Made by a program: the position numbers and the translations under genes. 64,000 nt of DNA from Neolentinus lepideus HHB14362 ss-1 (Eukaryota; Basidiomycota; Agaricomycetes; Gloeophyllales; Gloeophyllaceae), in assembly GCA_001632425.1 (NCBI GenBank), contig KV425572.1:142254-206253 (forward strand), given 5' to 3'. The notes under the pieces were generated by a model. That model was not told the DNA's origin and searched no databases. It saw only the letters and a program-made list of their open reading frames with translations. This document shows, in pieces, positions 1 through 11,452 of this stretch (positions are counted from its first letter, which is position 1; each line of letters starts with the position of its first letter).

Positions 1-71
1 GATAAGTATCTTCTCGGTGTTTTTTAGTGGAGGCTGCTTGAGCTCATTTTGGGTGTTTGGCGTATTTACAG

Positions 72-2434
72 GTGCGAGTTCCGTTGAATACGGCTTGTGA
101 GTGGGGTGTGGTTTTCTTTTGAGGTGCGGGGTGGCTGACTTTTGAGGATGTGTACAGTGCTTGCGGTGCAGAATATGGATGCTGCTGGGACGGTCCCGAA
201 AAACCAGCAGATCGAGTTTAAGGCTCTGGAAGGTAGTCTGAGTATGATGTCTAAAGGTGTGTGGTTATGTCACTGCACAAATGCTATTATGTCACATTAT
301 CGTCTCGTTCTAGTGCTGAATGACGTCCTTGACTTGTACGTATATATTTATCATGATCGAATTGTTGCACTGATATGAATGCCGGGGTGTATTTAGCGAT
401 CGTATGGACAGTGGCCGGTTTGAGTCTGTGTCGAAACCGTACTCGTTCCATCAGGTGATGCGATCTATGCTTGTGCCCCTTCAACTAGCGACGAATGCGC
501 GAAATCTGGAACTGGTCACTGAATTTGACGAGAATATCGATTTGGTGCGTGTATTCCTAGGCTTTTTCGTGTACGTGCGTGCGTGGCAATTTAATTAAAC
601 TGTGACCGCCACAGGTCGCACGGAAAGCTGCGTACACGGCTATGGGCCATTCGCCAGACGCGGTTGAGAAGCTCGTGCAGGAACAACAGGACGAGGACGG
701 GATCGTGTGCGGCGACGAAACGCGGTTCCGGCAGATTATTACGAACCTTGCGAGCAATGCGTGCAAGTTTACGCAGTCTGGGGGGAAGCTCACGGTCAGG
801 ACGCGGCTTGTTCTGCCCGACGTGGTGACGTGCGAGCCCCCTTGCTCGGAGGGCGGCCTTACTGAGCTGACGGTCCCGGAAACGGCTGTGTCGGATGCTG
901 AGCAGGGATCAAGTGGTGGTGGTGAGGTGCGGGACCATGATGTGCTGTCGACGACGCATTTGAGCCAGCATAATTTGCATCACGCGCAAGCGGGGCCGTT
1001 GGAGTGGATTGTGGTGAGGATTGAGGTGACGGATACGGGGTGTGGGATTAGGCCGAAGGATATGGCGCATAGCAAGTTGTTCTCTGCGTTTAATCAGACT
1101 GAGCAGGGGAGGCAGCAAGGTATGTGGTGCTTTGGGTGAGTGGGTGCTGCTGCTTATGTAGGTGTTATTAGGAGGCAAGGGAACTGGGTTGGGGCTTGCG
1201 CTTGTAAGGCAGATTGTGATGTTGAGCCGGGGGAGGCTTGGTGTGCGCTCGAAGGTAGGCGAGGGATCGACGTTTTGGGTGGAACTGCGTAAGTGAAGTG
1301 TGGAGTCCGATCGGTGTTTTCGATCTTGACAATGCTTTTGTAGCGCTTGGTGTGGGGGCAAAGGCGATTCAGGGTGTCACTCCCCCGCCTAACCTGGTGG
1401 AGCGCGCGGACGAATTGGGTATCCCTTCGCTTCCTCACGACGTGGACAAGGCGAGTAGTCTCGCTCGGAATAAACGGAATTCGTCAGCGTTCACTACGAT
1501 CATGGAGCAAGGTTCATTGTTTCTTTTCTTTTCTGCTTTCGTTGCTCAGATGCCATCTACCGTTTAGGAGGTTTGGTCGAGCTGATCCCGAGTAAACATG
1601 GGGAGGCACCCGTGCTCACCCGGACGATCGGCGATCCTAATACTGGTACAGGGGCAGAGACATCAACGCCTCCAGAAATGTGGGAACCCTCATCGCCAGA
1701 TCCTTCGCCTCCTGTGGATACTCCGCGCGCGACTGCCCGGCCTTCACACGTTGACCTACCCAAACCTCAGCAATTCACGTCATACGACTTTTCTGATCCT
1801 GTCGCATCGTCTTCGTCGACTTTAGCTCAGGGTCAGACGCCCGCTTCGGTGAGGACTGACCCGTCCACGCCGCCCGTTGAGTTTGAGGGAGGGCTGCATG
1901 TTTTGGTCGTTGACGACGACCCGCTAACGCGGATGCTCATGAAGCGCCTTTTGACGAGAGTTGGGTGTCGCGTGTCGACGGCAGAGAACGGGGAAGTCGC
2001 GCTGGAGATGATCTTGAATGGCACAAGGCCTACGCCCTCATCGGAGACGCCCAGTACTCAGGGATCTGAGTCTTCGCAGAGTTCGGGGCCGCAGATGGTG
2101 GACGAGACTCGGTTCGCAGTCGTCTTTTTAGACAACCAGATGCCAGTGATGTCTGGTCTCGATACGGTGTCCAAGCTGCGTGAGGCTGGCAGACGCGATT
2201 TTGTGGTCGGTGTTACTGGAAATGCCTTGCTGCAGGACCAGGAAGATTATTTGCAAGCTGGGGTGGATCAGTAAGTGGTTTTGTATATTCCACTATGTGC
2301 TGGGAGCTGACTTTTCGTCTAGTGTCTTGACAAAACCTGTTTTGGAGAAGAGTCTGAGAAGTATGTTGGCGTTGGCCGACGCACGACGAAAACGGGGGCT
2401 ACTAGAGCATCAGCCGCCACCGCCACCCTCATGA
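72..2434 (+). CDS. Hybrid sensor histidine kinase, C-terminal part (5' end outside window)
   Basis: Two-component phosphorelay protein: ATP-dependent autophosphorylation of a histidine, then transfer to its own receiver aspartate. Exons that splice in frame: 72-96, 158-256, 314-335, 397-544, 615-1119, 1172-1288, 1344-1511, 1568-2270, 2323-2434. The first visible exon gives VRVPLNTALLAVQNM, the region just after the phospho-acceptor histidine; that histidine and the sensor part lie upstream of the window. The kinase ATPase domain shows the N box (RFRQIITNLASNACKFT), the G1 box (DTGCGI) and the G2 box (GKGTGLGLALVRQI). The C-terminal receiver has the acidic pocket VVDDDPLTR, the acceptor aspartate in FLDNQMPVMSG and the lysine in HVLTKPV. 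A serine/proline-rich linker of about 100 residues joins kinase and receiver. The 22-nt exon 314-335 is needed to read VLNDVLDF across the dimerisation region. All catalytic motifs seen are intact. Confidence 0.9.
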
Positions 2435-2862
2435 ATTTTGCTCTTCAAGTGCATCTATTCTTGTTTTCTTGGGTTTATAGTGGGAACCTGCATTGTATTT
2501 TTCTGTTGTCAGTCATTTGTCGTCGTCTATCCCCGCACTCATCACAGAACCATATATCGCATATCTTATTTAATATCATAGTCGTATGTATTACTGGAAC
2601 ACGCTTTCGCTCACATTCATATAGCTTGCGATGATGTTGCCATGTACTAGTAGTTTACGAGGGAGGTCTATGCATCATTGTCTTTGTGGATTGGGGGGAA
2701 TGTCCTCATCTTCCATATCAGGAGACGGAACTTCGAGGATCGCGCTTGTGGCGCGACATTTATTGTCATACGTGACGCGTAGTGTGACTATAGGAATTCT
2801 ACGCCTCGACGCGTCCGAGTCATTCTTCTCAGTAACCTTCACATTCACGTCAAATGCAACAA
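2435..2862. other. Intergenic, no gene seen
   Basis: 3' flank of the histidine kinase gene. Short open frames here have no recognisable domain and no splice partners. Confidence 0.5.
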
Positions 2863-3860
2863 TGTCGACCTCGACTCCAAAACCAATGATACCTGCAAAA
2901 CTCCTCCAAGAATTCGAGGCAAATAAGCCACTCGCGACTATACCCTTTCTTTAATATCCGAGCCATATTAGCATACCATACGCAACGAGTTGGCCAAGAA
3001 GAATGACATGCCGTCCGACCTCAGAAGCTGTCCCGGGTCTCCTTCACAATTCCCACTCCGTCGAGAAGGGAAAGACTATTAATTACATACACTATTCCGC
3101 TGAGCCTCGGCGACGTTTCTCTGGCGGTTGAGATAATCCGACTGGTGAGTCAATCGATCCCAAAGACGCTGGAGGACGTATGCATTATCCCTCTGACATT
3201 CAGCAGTTGCTTCGAGGAATACACCTTTCGGTCAGATGCTGTGGTCCAAGCCCGCTCGCTCTCAAGAAGGAACCTGGAATGGCGGAGCTCATGATAGTCC
3301 GCATCTCCTTATCGAGCAACACGCTGATGTCAACTTCTATTAACGACATCACTTCATTGGATCTGGCTTGTGGAATCAAGGACTGGGCTCTCACCACGGT
3401 CTCTACTACACCACGGTGCTGACCCGAACCTGCGTTCCGTCGAGATCCTTTGTGCAGCTTCATTTGCAGAAACTGATGAGAGACGTCCGGGAGGCGCGAA
3501 CGTCCCGCTAGGCTATGTCCTTGACGATCATTGGTAAAATACCAAGCTGCAAAGGACAGTCCCTATCCTCTTCAATTTGCCTGCAGATGCGCAAGTCTTC
3601 TGGCAAGTGCTTGTCTAAACGAAACATGGAATGGCGTGAATAATGGGACGATCTCGTCCCACCCCATCCCTCCACAAAGCTGTGTATATGATTCCCTAAT
3701 ATGGCGTCGTCGACCGCAAGGGTTGTTAGCGGCTTTGCATTTACTAGTACTAAATCCTGGTGCTCATCTCGTCTCTGCTAGATTGGTTTGGACACAGGAC
3801 TTATCAGACGTTCCCGACAGTTGCCGCACTTTCTCGGGGCATGAAGCTTCCCAATAGGAT
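2863..3860 (+). pseudogene. Decayed ankyrin-repeat gene
   Basis: Ankyrin-repeat signatures survive in shifting frames without a continuous coding path. The frame at about 3302 reads HLLIEQHADVN, the end of a typical ankyrin unit. The frame 3406-3536 reads LHHGADPNLRSVEILCAASF and then runs to a stop. At about 3725-3780 the frame reads LLVLNPGAHLV. A possible original start is the ATG at 2863 (MSTSTPKPM). Ankyrin units bind proteins, but nothing shows what this gene's partner was. Frame changes and stops between the units argue for a relic; unrecognised introns could explain some of them. A second relic lies beyond the next gene, near 6.0 kb. Confidence 0.45.
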
Positions 3861-4037
3861 CGAAATACCACGATGCAAGAGAAGGGGACCAACTCAAGAG
3901 TTTTGCTTGCTGCGCATGCTCGACTGTTCAGCAGCGGGTCTGATCATGGCGTTCAATATATAAGGCTTGGTTTTGCGTTAATGGTCATTTTATATAAGAG
4001 CCAGCTTCACGTTGAATAGGCGTGGCGTCCATCGAAG

Positions 4038-5600
4038 ATGCGGTCTCTTGCTCTAGCCTTGCCGACGCTCGCTGTCCTGGTCGGTGCGACTCCAACGCCT
4101 CTGGGATCTTTGACTTCACCATCTGACCTTACTACCCACGCCAATCACGTCTTTAACGCAATCCACTCAGCGCTGCGGCAGTGGGGGTCGTCGCTGAACC
4201 ACAACGGCATGTCCTATTTCCTCCCCACGGTCCCTAAGGGTACGCAGCTGTACCACGGTACTAGTAAGGAGGAGCAAACCTCGGGCATGGAGTGGCTGGC
4301 GTATGAACCAGAGCCTTCGCTGTTCTTTTCTGGATTTCGGTGGCAATGGCCGCCGGTGAGAGGCCCCGGGGGTCCACTGAGTGGAGGACCATCGCTTGTC
4401 CATGACAGCTTTGGGGTATATGATCAACAACAACCGCTGTTCGAAAGCGCACCCCCGGAAGACGACGACAACCTAGCAGGATACCTGCACACGTACCGCA
4501 CTGTCCGCCCGCTCCGCCTCATCTACGTCGATGGCGAGGCAGCAGCCAAATCCGACAAAGGCACGCTTGACACGCAGGACTATATTCTCTTGAATGATAC
4601 CGTGAAGAAGCATGGGTTCTGGGAGTATGAGCGTGCTAAGGGAATGTGTAACCTCGCTGCTACGGAGTGGAACGGTCAGATCGACGGCATTCTTCGCATG
4701 GAAAGCGGGTTCGAGATCGTCTTATGTTCGTTCAAGCTGAGCTTGGAGGTTGTCAGAATCGCTAGGGCGAAGTCCAATGGGGTCTCGGAGGAGAAGAGCT
4801 TGAATTATTACAGGGCCATTACGTCGCGGTACGACGGTATCGGCGGCGACAGGGCGCTGCTGAACTACGACCAGTTCGTCACCGGGTTCGATGCAAAGTA
4901 CGGGATCGATTTGTTCCGAGAGATCGACGGACGCACGTTGCCTAGGCTCGCGAACGCCACCGCAGAACAAGTCGGGATGATGCGGGAAGACATTAGGCGG
5001 GTGGTGCTGGGGATGGGGACGGACGTCTCCTTGCCAGAGCACTCGTTCAACTGGCAGGGCACCGTGGACATGATCGTTGGCCGGTACGCTACCCGACTGA
5101 AGTACCTCGTCTCCCCCTCCTTGTCTATGCTCGAAGCATTCCAGCGTGAGATCAATAGTACATTGCAGCCATTCATTGACTATGCGAGACGCAACTCCAC
5201 GGTCGAGAGCGAACGGTGTGCGGCGCAATTCATTCCAGAGACTGCGCCGACGCCGTCCAAGTCTATGGCGGCAGCTGCCGTCTCGCACGTCTCGCACACT
5301 ATCTGCTCGACTCTGTTATCCGCTGCTGAAGAGGACAGCTATGAGGCGGCTGTCGAGAAGGTGAAGGAGCTGATCGAGTATCTAAACTGGACGACGTGGA
5401 AGGAATGCGGGGCTTGTGATCCTGAGAAGCTTTGCATGATACCCATATGGCCTTTTGGATCACTTGAAGACTTCATTCACCCGACGTGTATGAATGCTAC
5501 GCAGATATCCAGTCGAAGAGGATACTGGGTAGGGTCTGTCGGAGGCGTCCCCAGGCGCAGACTGGATGAAACTAAACCGAACGGCACAGCAGTGCTCTGA
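4038..5600 (+). CDS. Conserved fungal secreted protein of unknown function, single exon
   Basis: An uninterrupted 520-residue reading frame. Residues 1-18 look like a cleavable signal peptide (MRSLALALPTLAVLVGAT), with a likely cut near Ala17/Thr18. Several Asn-X-Ser/Thr sites (for example NDT, NAT, NST, NWT) would suit N-glycosylation of an exported protein. Around residue 72 it reads QLYHGTSKEEQ, then EWLAYEPEPSLFF; this YHGT...WLA.EPE pairing is, from memory, typical of a family of uncharacterised fungal extracellular proteins. YHGT superficially recalls the His/Tyr motif of ADP-ribosyltransferase folds, but I see no other supporting motif, so no activity is assigned. Cysteines in the C-terminal third (ECGACDPEKLC) could form disulfides. 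The absence of introns is unusual among its neighbours. Confidence 0.8.
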   Translation: MRSLALALPTLAVLVGATPTPLGSLTSPSDLTTHANHVFNAIHSALRQWGSSLNHNGMSYFLPTVPKGTQLYHGTSKEEQTSGMEWLAYEPEPSLFFSGFRWQWPPVRGPGGPLSGGPSLVHDSFGVYDQQQPLFESAPPEDDDNLAGYLHTYRTVRPLRLIYVDGEAAAKSDKGTLDTQDYILLNDTVKKHGFWEYERAKGMCNLAATEWNGQIDGILRMESGFEIVLCSFKLSLEVVRIARAKSNGVSEEKSLNYYRAITSRYDGIGGDRALLNYDQFVTGFDAKYGIDLFREIDGRTLPRLANATAEQVGMMREDIRRVVLGMGTDVSLPEHSFNWQGTVDMIVGRYATRLKYLVSPSLSMLEAFQREINSTLQPFIDYARRNSTVESERCAAQFIPETAPTPSKSMAAAAVSHVSHTICSTLLSAAEEDSYEAAVEKVKELIEYLNWTTWKECGACDPEKLCMIPIWPFGSLEDFIHPTCMNATQISSRRGYWVGSVGGVPRRRLDETKPNGTAVL

Positions 5601-5719
5601 GAAGTAGAGATCCGACGTTCATTCTATATACCAATGCTTCCAATTTATTAGCTAGGTCGTTGGTTTGAATCGCTTGAGTAATCTCTTAGTCGTAGTCTCC
5701 CACCGAATTGCCCTCTTGT

Positions 5720-6135
5720 TTGTGTGGCAGGAGGGCGGTGCTGTGGCTGTGCGAGAAGCGTTCTCAAAACAGATTTTCGGGGCCAGCGCTTATTCAAGCT
5801 TGCTTCACTGGACACCGTCAGTTGACTTCCTAGACATGGATGGAAATACGTCTCCTCTTGGGCCTCGAGTGTTTGGTGCATTGCACATCGTCGGCTGCTA
5901 GTACTAATAGTGCAGAAGCCATGGACGGACATCGCAACTGCAACACTATGATGCATCGAGGCGCAGGTGGTGTGCATGGGCATGCAAGCTCCTTATTGAA
6001 CAGCATGCTATCTGGTTCGTGGCATCGAATATTGGGATCTAATGGCGCTATTATCAAATTTACTACTCGGTGCCGATCCGAATCGTCGTTCCCAAGGATT
6101 AACTTCCGTCAACACATTGTCCTCGATGGATAACA
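5720..6135 (+). pseudogene. Ankyrin-repeat relic, second block
   Basis: From about 6045 the frame reads ALLSNLLLGADPNRRSQGL, matching the helix-loop end of an ankyrin unit (LL..GADPN). Near 5825 another frame reads DFLDMDGNT, as at the start of an ankyrin unit. No continuous reading frame joins the pieces. With the relic at 2.9-3.9 kb it brackets the intronless secreted-protein gene, so both blocks may come from one broken ankyrin gene. Confidence 0.4.
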
Positions 6136-7367
6136 AAAACTCGATTTCTGCGTCTAGTTCGTGAGGCTTCTCAGGGTCAAACTCGACCTGCTAGACCTTG
6201 TCTTTGCCTCTCTGGCCAATTATTGGTCAATTACCACCCTGAAAGTGCTAAACCATGGTCTCTGGAACTTATGTGTCGATATGGTTCCGGCAAAGACTAC
6301 GGAAAATGTTGCGCCAAGCGCAACCTTGTTTCCAGGAGTCGTAGCATGCGATAACAAGGCAGCAATCACCACTCAAGCTAGCGCTTTCATCCCCAGGAGC
6401 TCTTATTCCTCTGCGATAGATGGAACGGCTTGAGCCTCTAACAAAACGTGGGATACATATTGCAAGTACTCTGGCAGCCTCAGTTTTGGTGAAGCTGACA
6501 GAACGTCCGACGCGGAGCGAGACATCAGTGTGCCCATTTTTTCATATTGAGAAATAATGGCCGTCCCCGGTTATAGCACTTCGTGGATCCCGCATCTGTA
6601 TCGCCTTGCCGAGGACCTGCTGTCTGCCCATTAAGGGAGGTGCCGCTCGAGACGAATCCTTGCTCCATCACAGGCCTAAAGTCGCAAGTGCTCCGTGGTG
6701 GAACGTGAAGAAATCCTAAAACTAAGTTAAGAGGCCCACAATGTATGCTTTTCTCTCCTGGAATCCCTGTACATTCTTCATTGTCTTGCTTTGCAGTATA
6801 CAACTTTCAGACAGAACATTCATCGCCCTTAAACTCAATGGTTAATACCTGGGTTCGTAAAGGAACATTATGGTTTCAAATCAGAGCCTACAAGATCTTC
6901 TATCGCGCACTCGTCCAGGTGTTCGTCGTTTGCACAACGTTCTACGACCATCCATTACCGAAGAAACCATCTAGTTATCTAAAACGGTACCAACCTGCCC
7001 CTTTGATCTGATCCTATCTCTTCAAATCATGAGTAAATCTCATAACATATCGCCTCATCGTCTACGACTCTCCGCGCATCGCGTCCCAATCGCACTTCTT
7101 CATCCCGGCCTTCCTAGTTCGTGTCGTGATCAGAATCATGCTGCCCTTCCGTCCCTCTTACCACACCACCACAGTGATGTGAATTTAGCATACTGATGTC
7201 GTCGCATCGGCGTGTATTTGAGGATTGTCCGGTGCAGGTAATTATTATACATCAAACCTACCTTGTCGGTACATCTTGCCTAGTGCGTGCAGAGGATCAC
7301 GTGCCGTCGACTTCTACTCTCGACTATCATCCTCCCTTATCCTTACCCATCGCACCACCATCCACTC
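6136..7367. other. Intergenic, no gene supported
   Basis: Only short open frames without domains or convincing splice junctions. The last 150 bases are pyrimidine-rich (CATCCTCCC, CACCACCATCC), as in many basidiomycete promoters, just ahead of the BTB gene start. Confidence 0.45.
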
Positions 7368-8490
7368 ATGGCCTCTGAAATGAAAACAAAGAAGTCATCA
7401 TCTGAGACCCATGAAACACCCCAACGGCAACCAACTGGTAAGTATCGGGACCAAAGTGAGCCGCCCGTGGCTAACAAGTCTCAAAACCACCGTGTGTTTA
7501 GAACGACTGTTCTAGAGAGATCCCACTGCTGATGTCATCCTGCGGTCCATGGACCTGGTCGACTTTCGCGCCCACAAGCTCATCCTGTCCTTCGCGTCCC
7601 CATTATTTCGCGATATGTTCAGTGTCGGTAAATCCAGCGGCCATATGCCAGGCCAAAATGATGGGCGTTCAGCAGCGGATCGTGTCGTACCCATGACGGA
7701 GGAGACAGCTGATGTCGTCGAAAAGCTGTTGCTGCTGTGTTACCCTGTCGAACCACCGAGCTGGGAAAGCGCAAGCCAGATACATCCTGTCCTGGCTGCC
7801 GCGATCAAATACCAGCTAGAAACAATTTCGACGACACTGAGGAAAGAGTTGATGTCCCCAAGGTTCTTACAAAGTGAACCGTTACGGATCTTCGCAATCG
7901 CGTGCCATCTAAAACTTAGCGACGAAGCGCGAGTAGCGGCAGTGCATACTCTGCGGCAGCCTATGATCTTTGAGGGTGCTATAAAAGAGTTGCAATTCGT
8001 CTCGAGTCTTTCCGTGTATCGACTCTTCGAGTTTCGAGAGGCGTCCCGCAAAGCCGTTACGGTGCTGGCTGTCGACTCAGATACTGGTTCCGTGGATTTG
8101 GTCTCTAAGGACACCACCTGGATCTGGTTCACATGCGTAGGCACCTTTGCAGGGACACAATGCCCTTGGTCCCCTCGGTTTAGGAGAAAGGTCACTCCGT
8201 GGTGGTTCACTTACTTGGGTAGCGCTTCTTCCGCTCTGTCACAGAAACCTTCCGGCAGCTCTGTAACGTCGGACTCGACGCTGCTAGCCGCACTCAATGA
8301 AGCATCCGCCTGTAATAAATGCTCTTCGGAAGCATACTCGGACCTCGCACGCTTCAGTAAACTACTTGCGGCGGCAGTCGATAAGAAAGTTGAGGAGGTG
8401 AGCGCAAGACTAAATGTTATGGCTAGTCATGCTCATCGCTTCGAATTCAGATCTCCAACACCTATGACTTCTGTGCTACCTGGTGAATGA
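7368..8490 (+). CDS. BTB/POZ domain protein
   Basis: Two exons, 7368-7437 and 7520-8490, encode about 346 residues; splicing at GTAAGT and CTAGAGAG gives the reading PTDPTADVILRSMDLVDF. The BTB core follows: DFRAHKLILSFASPLFRDMF, then VVEKLLLLCYPVEPPSW and an alpha-helical stretch with AAIKYQLE. BTB domains dimerise and often recruit substrates to cullin-3 ubiquitin ligases; this short BTB-only architecture is heavily expanded in Agaricomycetes, with mostly unknown roles. The C-terminal 150 residues show no known domain, but a pair of CxxC-like cysteines (ACNKC) is conserved in the copy at 10.4-11.5 kb. The two genes are about 3 kb apart, in opposite orientation, and are clearly paralogues. 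Confidence 0.8.
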
Positions 8491-8880
8491 GTTAATGCGG
8501 TCAGTGGACGTATGTGATCAAGGATGTACCGGCTTGAATATTAAGAGCGCTCATTGCATGGGTGATCCTCCCTTTCTTTCGTCACCGACAGGCATTTGTA
8601 AAAGCTTGTTCTTGTGTATTAGTACTTTCTCTTTCATGCTCAATCGTGAACTAACCATTCTTGTTTACTTTCCGAATAACGCGACGATCGAGTGCTAAGT
8701 ACATTCGGAGCATCCCCGCCACAAGCGTGGATACGCGCCGGGTCGCGTACGTGGCAACTTCCTCCAAGTTGAAACATGACCAGTACTGTAACTCTACTTT
8801 ACCGCCCTCCCTCTGCTACCACATCAATAAATACGCGGTAGGATATCTCGCACGTATACTGGGGCCGTACTGTGCGAGAC
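8491..8880. other. Short intergenic space, BTB gene to ALG5
   Basis: Contains the 3' flank of the BTB gene and presumably the ALG5 promoter. No coding signal seen. Confidence 0.4.
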
Positions 8881-10098
8881 ATGTCGGTGGAGGACTCCAC
8901 AGTAGTCTATGTCGCGGTGTCGATACTAGTCTTGGGTGTAACTTCTGTAAGTCGCAGAGTCTATTTCATTATTTGGGATGAGTTCCCAGTTCATCCTTGT
9001 TCTTCGAGTTCTGGGTCGCTTAGAGCGTACGCTGGAACGACGACGACGACTAGGGTAGGCAAACTGCCTTTTGTTCTGATTCAACTTGTAAACTATGTCT
9101 GGGTGGGATGATTGACGTGTGCTAGCTCTACGCAGCCCTGATACTATGGTCACCACCACCTATCATTACCCGGGAAGGGGAGAAGAAGTACCGTTCCAAG
9201 TTGTCGCCGTCGAAATACCTCCCTCTACCTTCAATAAATGACCCAGCACAGGTCGATCTCTCCGTAATCATCCCAGCCTACAATGAGACGGAACGGCTTC
9301 CAGACATGCTCACAACAACAATAAAACACTTGGAGTCCCTCAAAAAGTCGCGGTCCTACGAGCTCCTCATCGTTGACGACGGGTCTTCAGACGGCACGCC
9401 GGACTTCATGCTTAAACTCGCGATCAATGAGTATCCTGGTAGCGACATCCGGATTGTGCAGCTAGAGAGGAATCTGGGTAAGGGCGGTGCAGTGCGCCAT
9501 GGTATGTTGCATGGGAGAGGGAAGAGGCTGCTCATGGTCGACGCAGATGGAGCGAGTCGATTCGAGGACCTCGAGCTTCTGTGGAAGAACATTGACGAGC
9601 TCGAATCGAGCGAGGACGCACCCGCAATCGCGGTGGGCAGCCGAGCGCACCTAGTCAAAACTGAGGCCGTTGTGAAGGCGAGTATCATAGTTATCCATCC
9701 GTTGATGTATCCCAGTAACCCGAAACGCCTCCTCGCAGCGCTCCGTCCTCCGCAATATCCTCATGTACGGTCTGCACACTGTCTTGCGCGTCGTCGGCGT
9801 CGGCCACATCCGTGATACGCAGTGCGGGTTCAAGCTGTTCAACCGCCCTGCCGCGCGCCTGGTGTTCCCCGCCCAGCACATCACCAACTGGATTTTTGAC
9901 GTCGAGCTACTCCTCCTTGCCAAGCAGCTAAGAATTCCCGTCGCGGAGGTGCCCATCGAGTGGCACGAGGTCCCCGGCAGCAAGCTTAACGTGATGACCG
10001 CGTCGCTGCAGATGCTCCGGGATCTCTTAATCATGAGAGGAAATCAGCTCTTTGGGCGATGGAAGGTTGCGCAGGGGAGACCGAATGGTAGGACATAG
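8881..10098 (+). CDS. ALG5: Dolichyl-phosphate beta-glucosyltransferase
   Basis: Transfers glucose from UDP-glucose to dolichyl phosphate on the ER membrane, making the donor for the three glucoses of the N-glycan precursor. Exons 8881-8946, 9126-9677 and 9739-10098 give 325 residues, close to the family length. The N-terminus is a signal anchor (VVYVAVSILVLGVTSLYAAL) that only appears when the first intron is removed. The GT-A fold family 2 core follows: LSVIIPAYNETERLPDM, LIVDDGSSDGT, ERNLGKGGAVRHGM, the DxD-type MVDADGAS, AVGSRAHLV and DTQCGFKLF. The second intron (9678-9738) appears to use a GC donor (AAG|GCGAGT); this restores the conserved VVKRSVLRN, whereas the nearby GT would delete the lysine. 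All catalytic motifs are present. Confidence 0.93.
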
Positions 10099-10399
10099 AG
10101 GACATGAGCCTATACGTACAATGACTCTTATAATCGGAAGTATTTATCACCTTCTTCACTGCATGAACGTGGCTTGCCAATCAAACTCCCCAGCAGGGCG
10201 TCATCGTCGCGTTGAATCGCATCCACATCGATGTCATTTACATTACTGACAACATCGTCTTCCCCAATGTCTACCATGCACCTTTTTGAACATGCCTTCA
10301 TCAGCAATTCCCTCAACGTATGTCATCTCCATCATGGATTTCACAGTGCACAATTGGGTGACGCCCACCAATTACCAGGTGGCACAAAAGTCGTAAGTC

Positions 10400-11452
10400 T
10401 CAGCAATCTGGTGTGGGCATGATGAATAAGTCGTCACAGGGTGCTGGATCTAAGCTCACTTCTTTGATCTCCACATTGACTGCTGCTGCCAGCAATTCAC
10501 TGAACTGCGTAAGATCCGAGTATGCAGCGTAATGGCAAGTACTACATTCGGCCGCTTTTCCCAGCGCGACTCCAGCGTGTCCCGAGACGTGGCAGAGTCA
10601 CCGCAGGGTTTCTTTAGAAGAGCCTCCCGAGCATGGTGCTGAATATTTTCCAAAATAAGACGACCTTGGCCCATGCGTTTCACATCTGAACCATGTCCAG
10701 CGCTTATCGTCCTGAGAGACCCACCCCATGCCCGCGTCATTACACAAGTTGGCAGCGCCGTCGGCGCAATCCTCCCGGAATCCAAGGAGTCGGTGGAGCG
10801 CAAGAGCCGAGGTGTACTGCAGCTCTCCTGCTGCTGGCCTCAAGATCATGGATTTTCGTAAAGTATATCTCGCTGCAATTCGTGCTTCGTCATTCAGTTT
10901 CAAACTGCACGCAATTGCAAAAACCGACAACGGCTTGTTCTCCAGGAATGCAAGTGACACCAATTCCTTCTTCAGCCCCTTCGTCACTGCCTCGAATTGG
11001 TACTTCATGGCAGCCGCCAGGACGAGACGAATCTCTGCTGCGGCCTCCCATGTCGGTGGCTCTAAGGGATAGCAAAGTTGAAGCAACTTTTCGACAACGT
11101 CGCCCTTCTCCTCCGTCATAGGTACGGTTCGATCGTCAGTAGCTTGTCTATTGCTCGTTCCTGGTGCCTCCTCGTTGGCGTTGCCTACCCTGAACATGTC
11201 GCGAAATAACGGGGATGCGAGTGACAGGATGACCTTGTGAGCGCGGAAGTCGAATTGGTCCGTGGAGCGCAAGATAATATCGGCTGTTTCGTCTTCCTGG
11301 AAGAGCGGCTCTGATACCGATAGGCAAGGTGTTAGCTTGACGATAATTCAGCTCGGCTTGGGACACGTACGAGTTGGCTGCCATCGGGGAACTGGGTCAG
11401 TCTCAGGATGCTGCACCTGCACCTGCGCAGCTGGGTCGGGTGTGGCCTCCAT
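10400..11452 (-). pseudogene. Frameshifted BTB/POZ paralogue
   Basis: Inverted copy of the BTB gene at 7.4-8.5 kb. Exon 1 is 11371-11452 (MEATPDPAAQVQVQ) and exon 2 begins at 11292, giving PTHETADIILRSTDQFDF. The BTB core matches the first copy almost residue for residue (DFRAHKVILSLASPLFRDMF, VVEKLLQLCYPLEPPTWEAA). Near 10640-10690 similarity moves to the next frame (REALLKKPCGDSATS). Near 10560 it shifts again to reach AAYSDLTQFSELLAAAVN and a stop at 10400-10402. Read without correction, the protein would end at 10598, losing about 60 residues of the shared C-terminus. Two frame shifts and no plausible splice sites there suggest a recent pseudogene; a still-functional truncated BTB protein is possible, since the BTB domain is complete. 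Confidence 0.7.
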
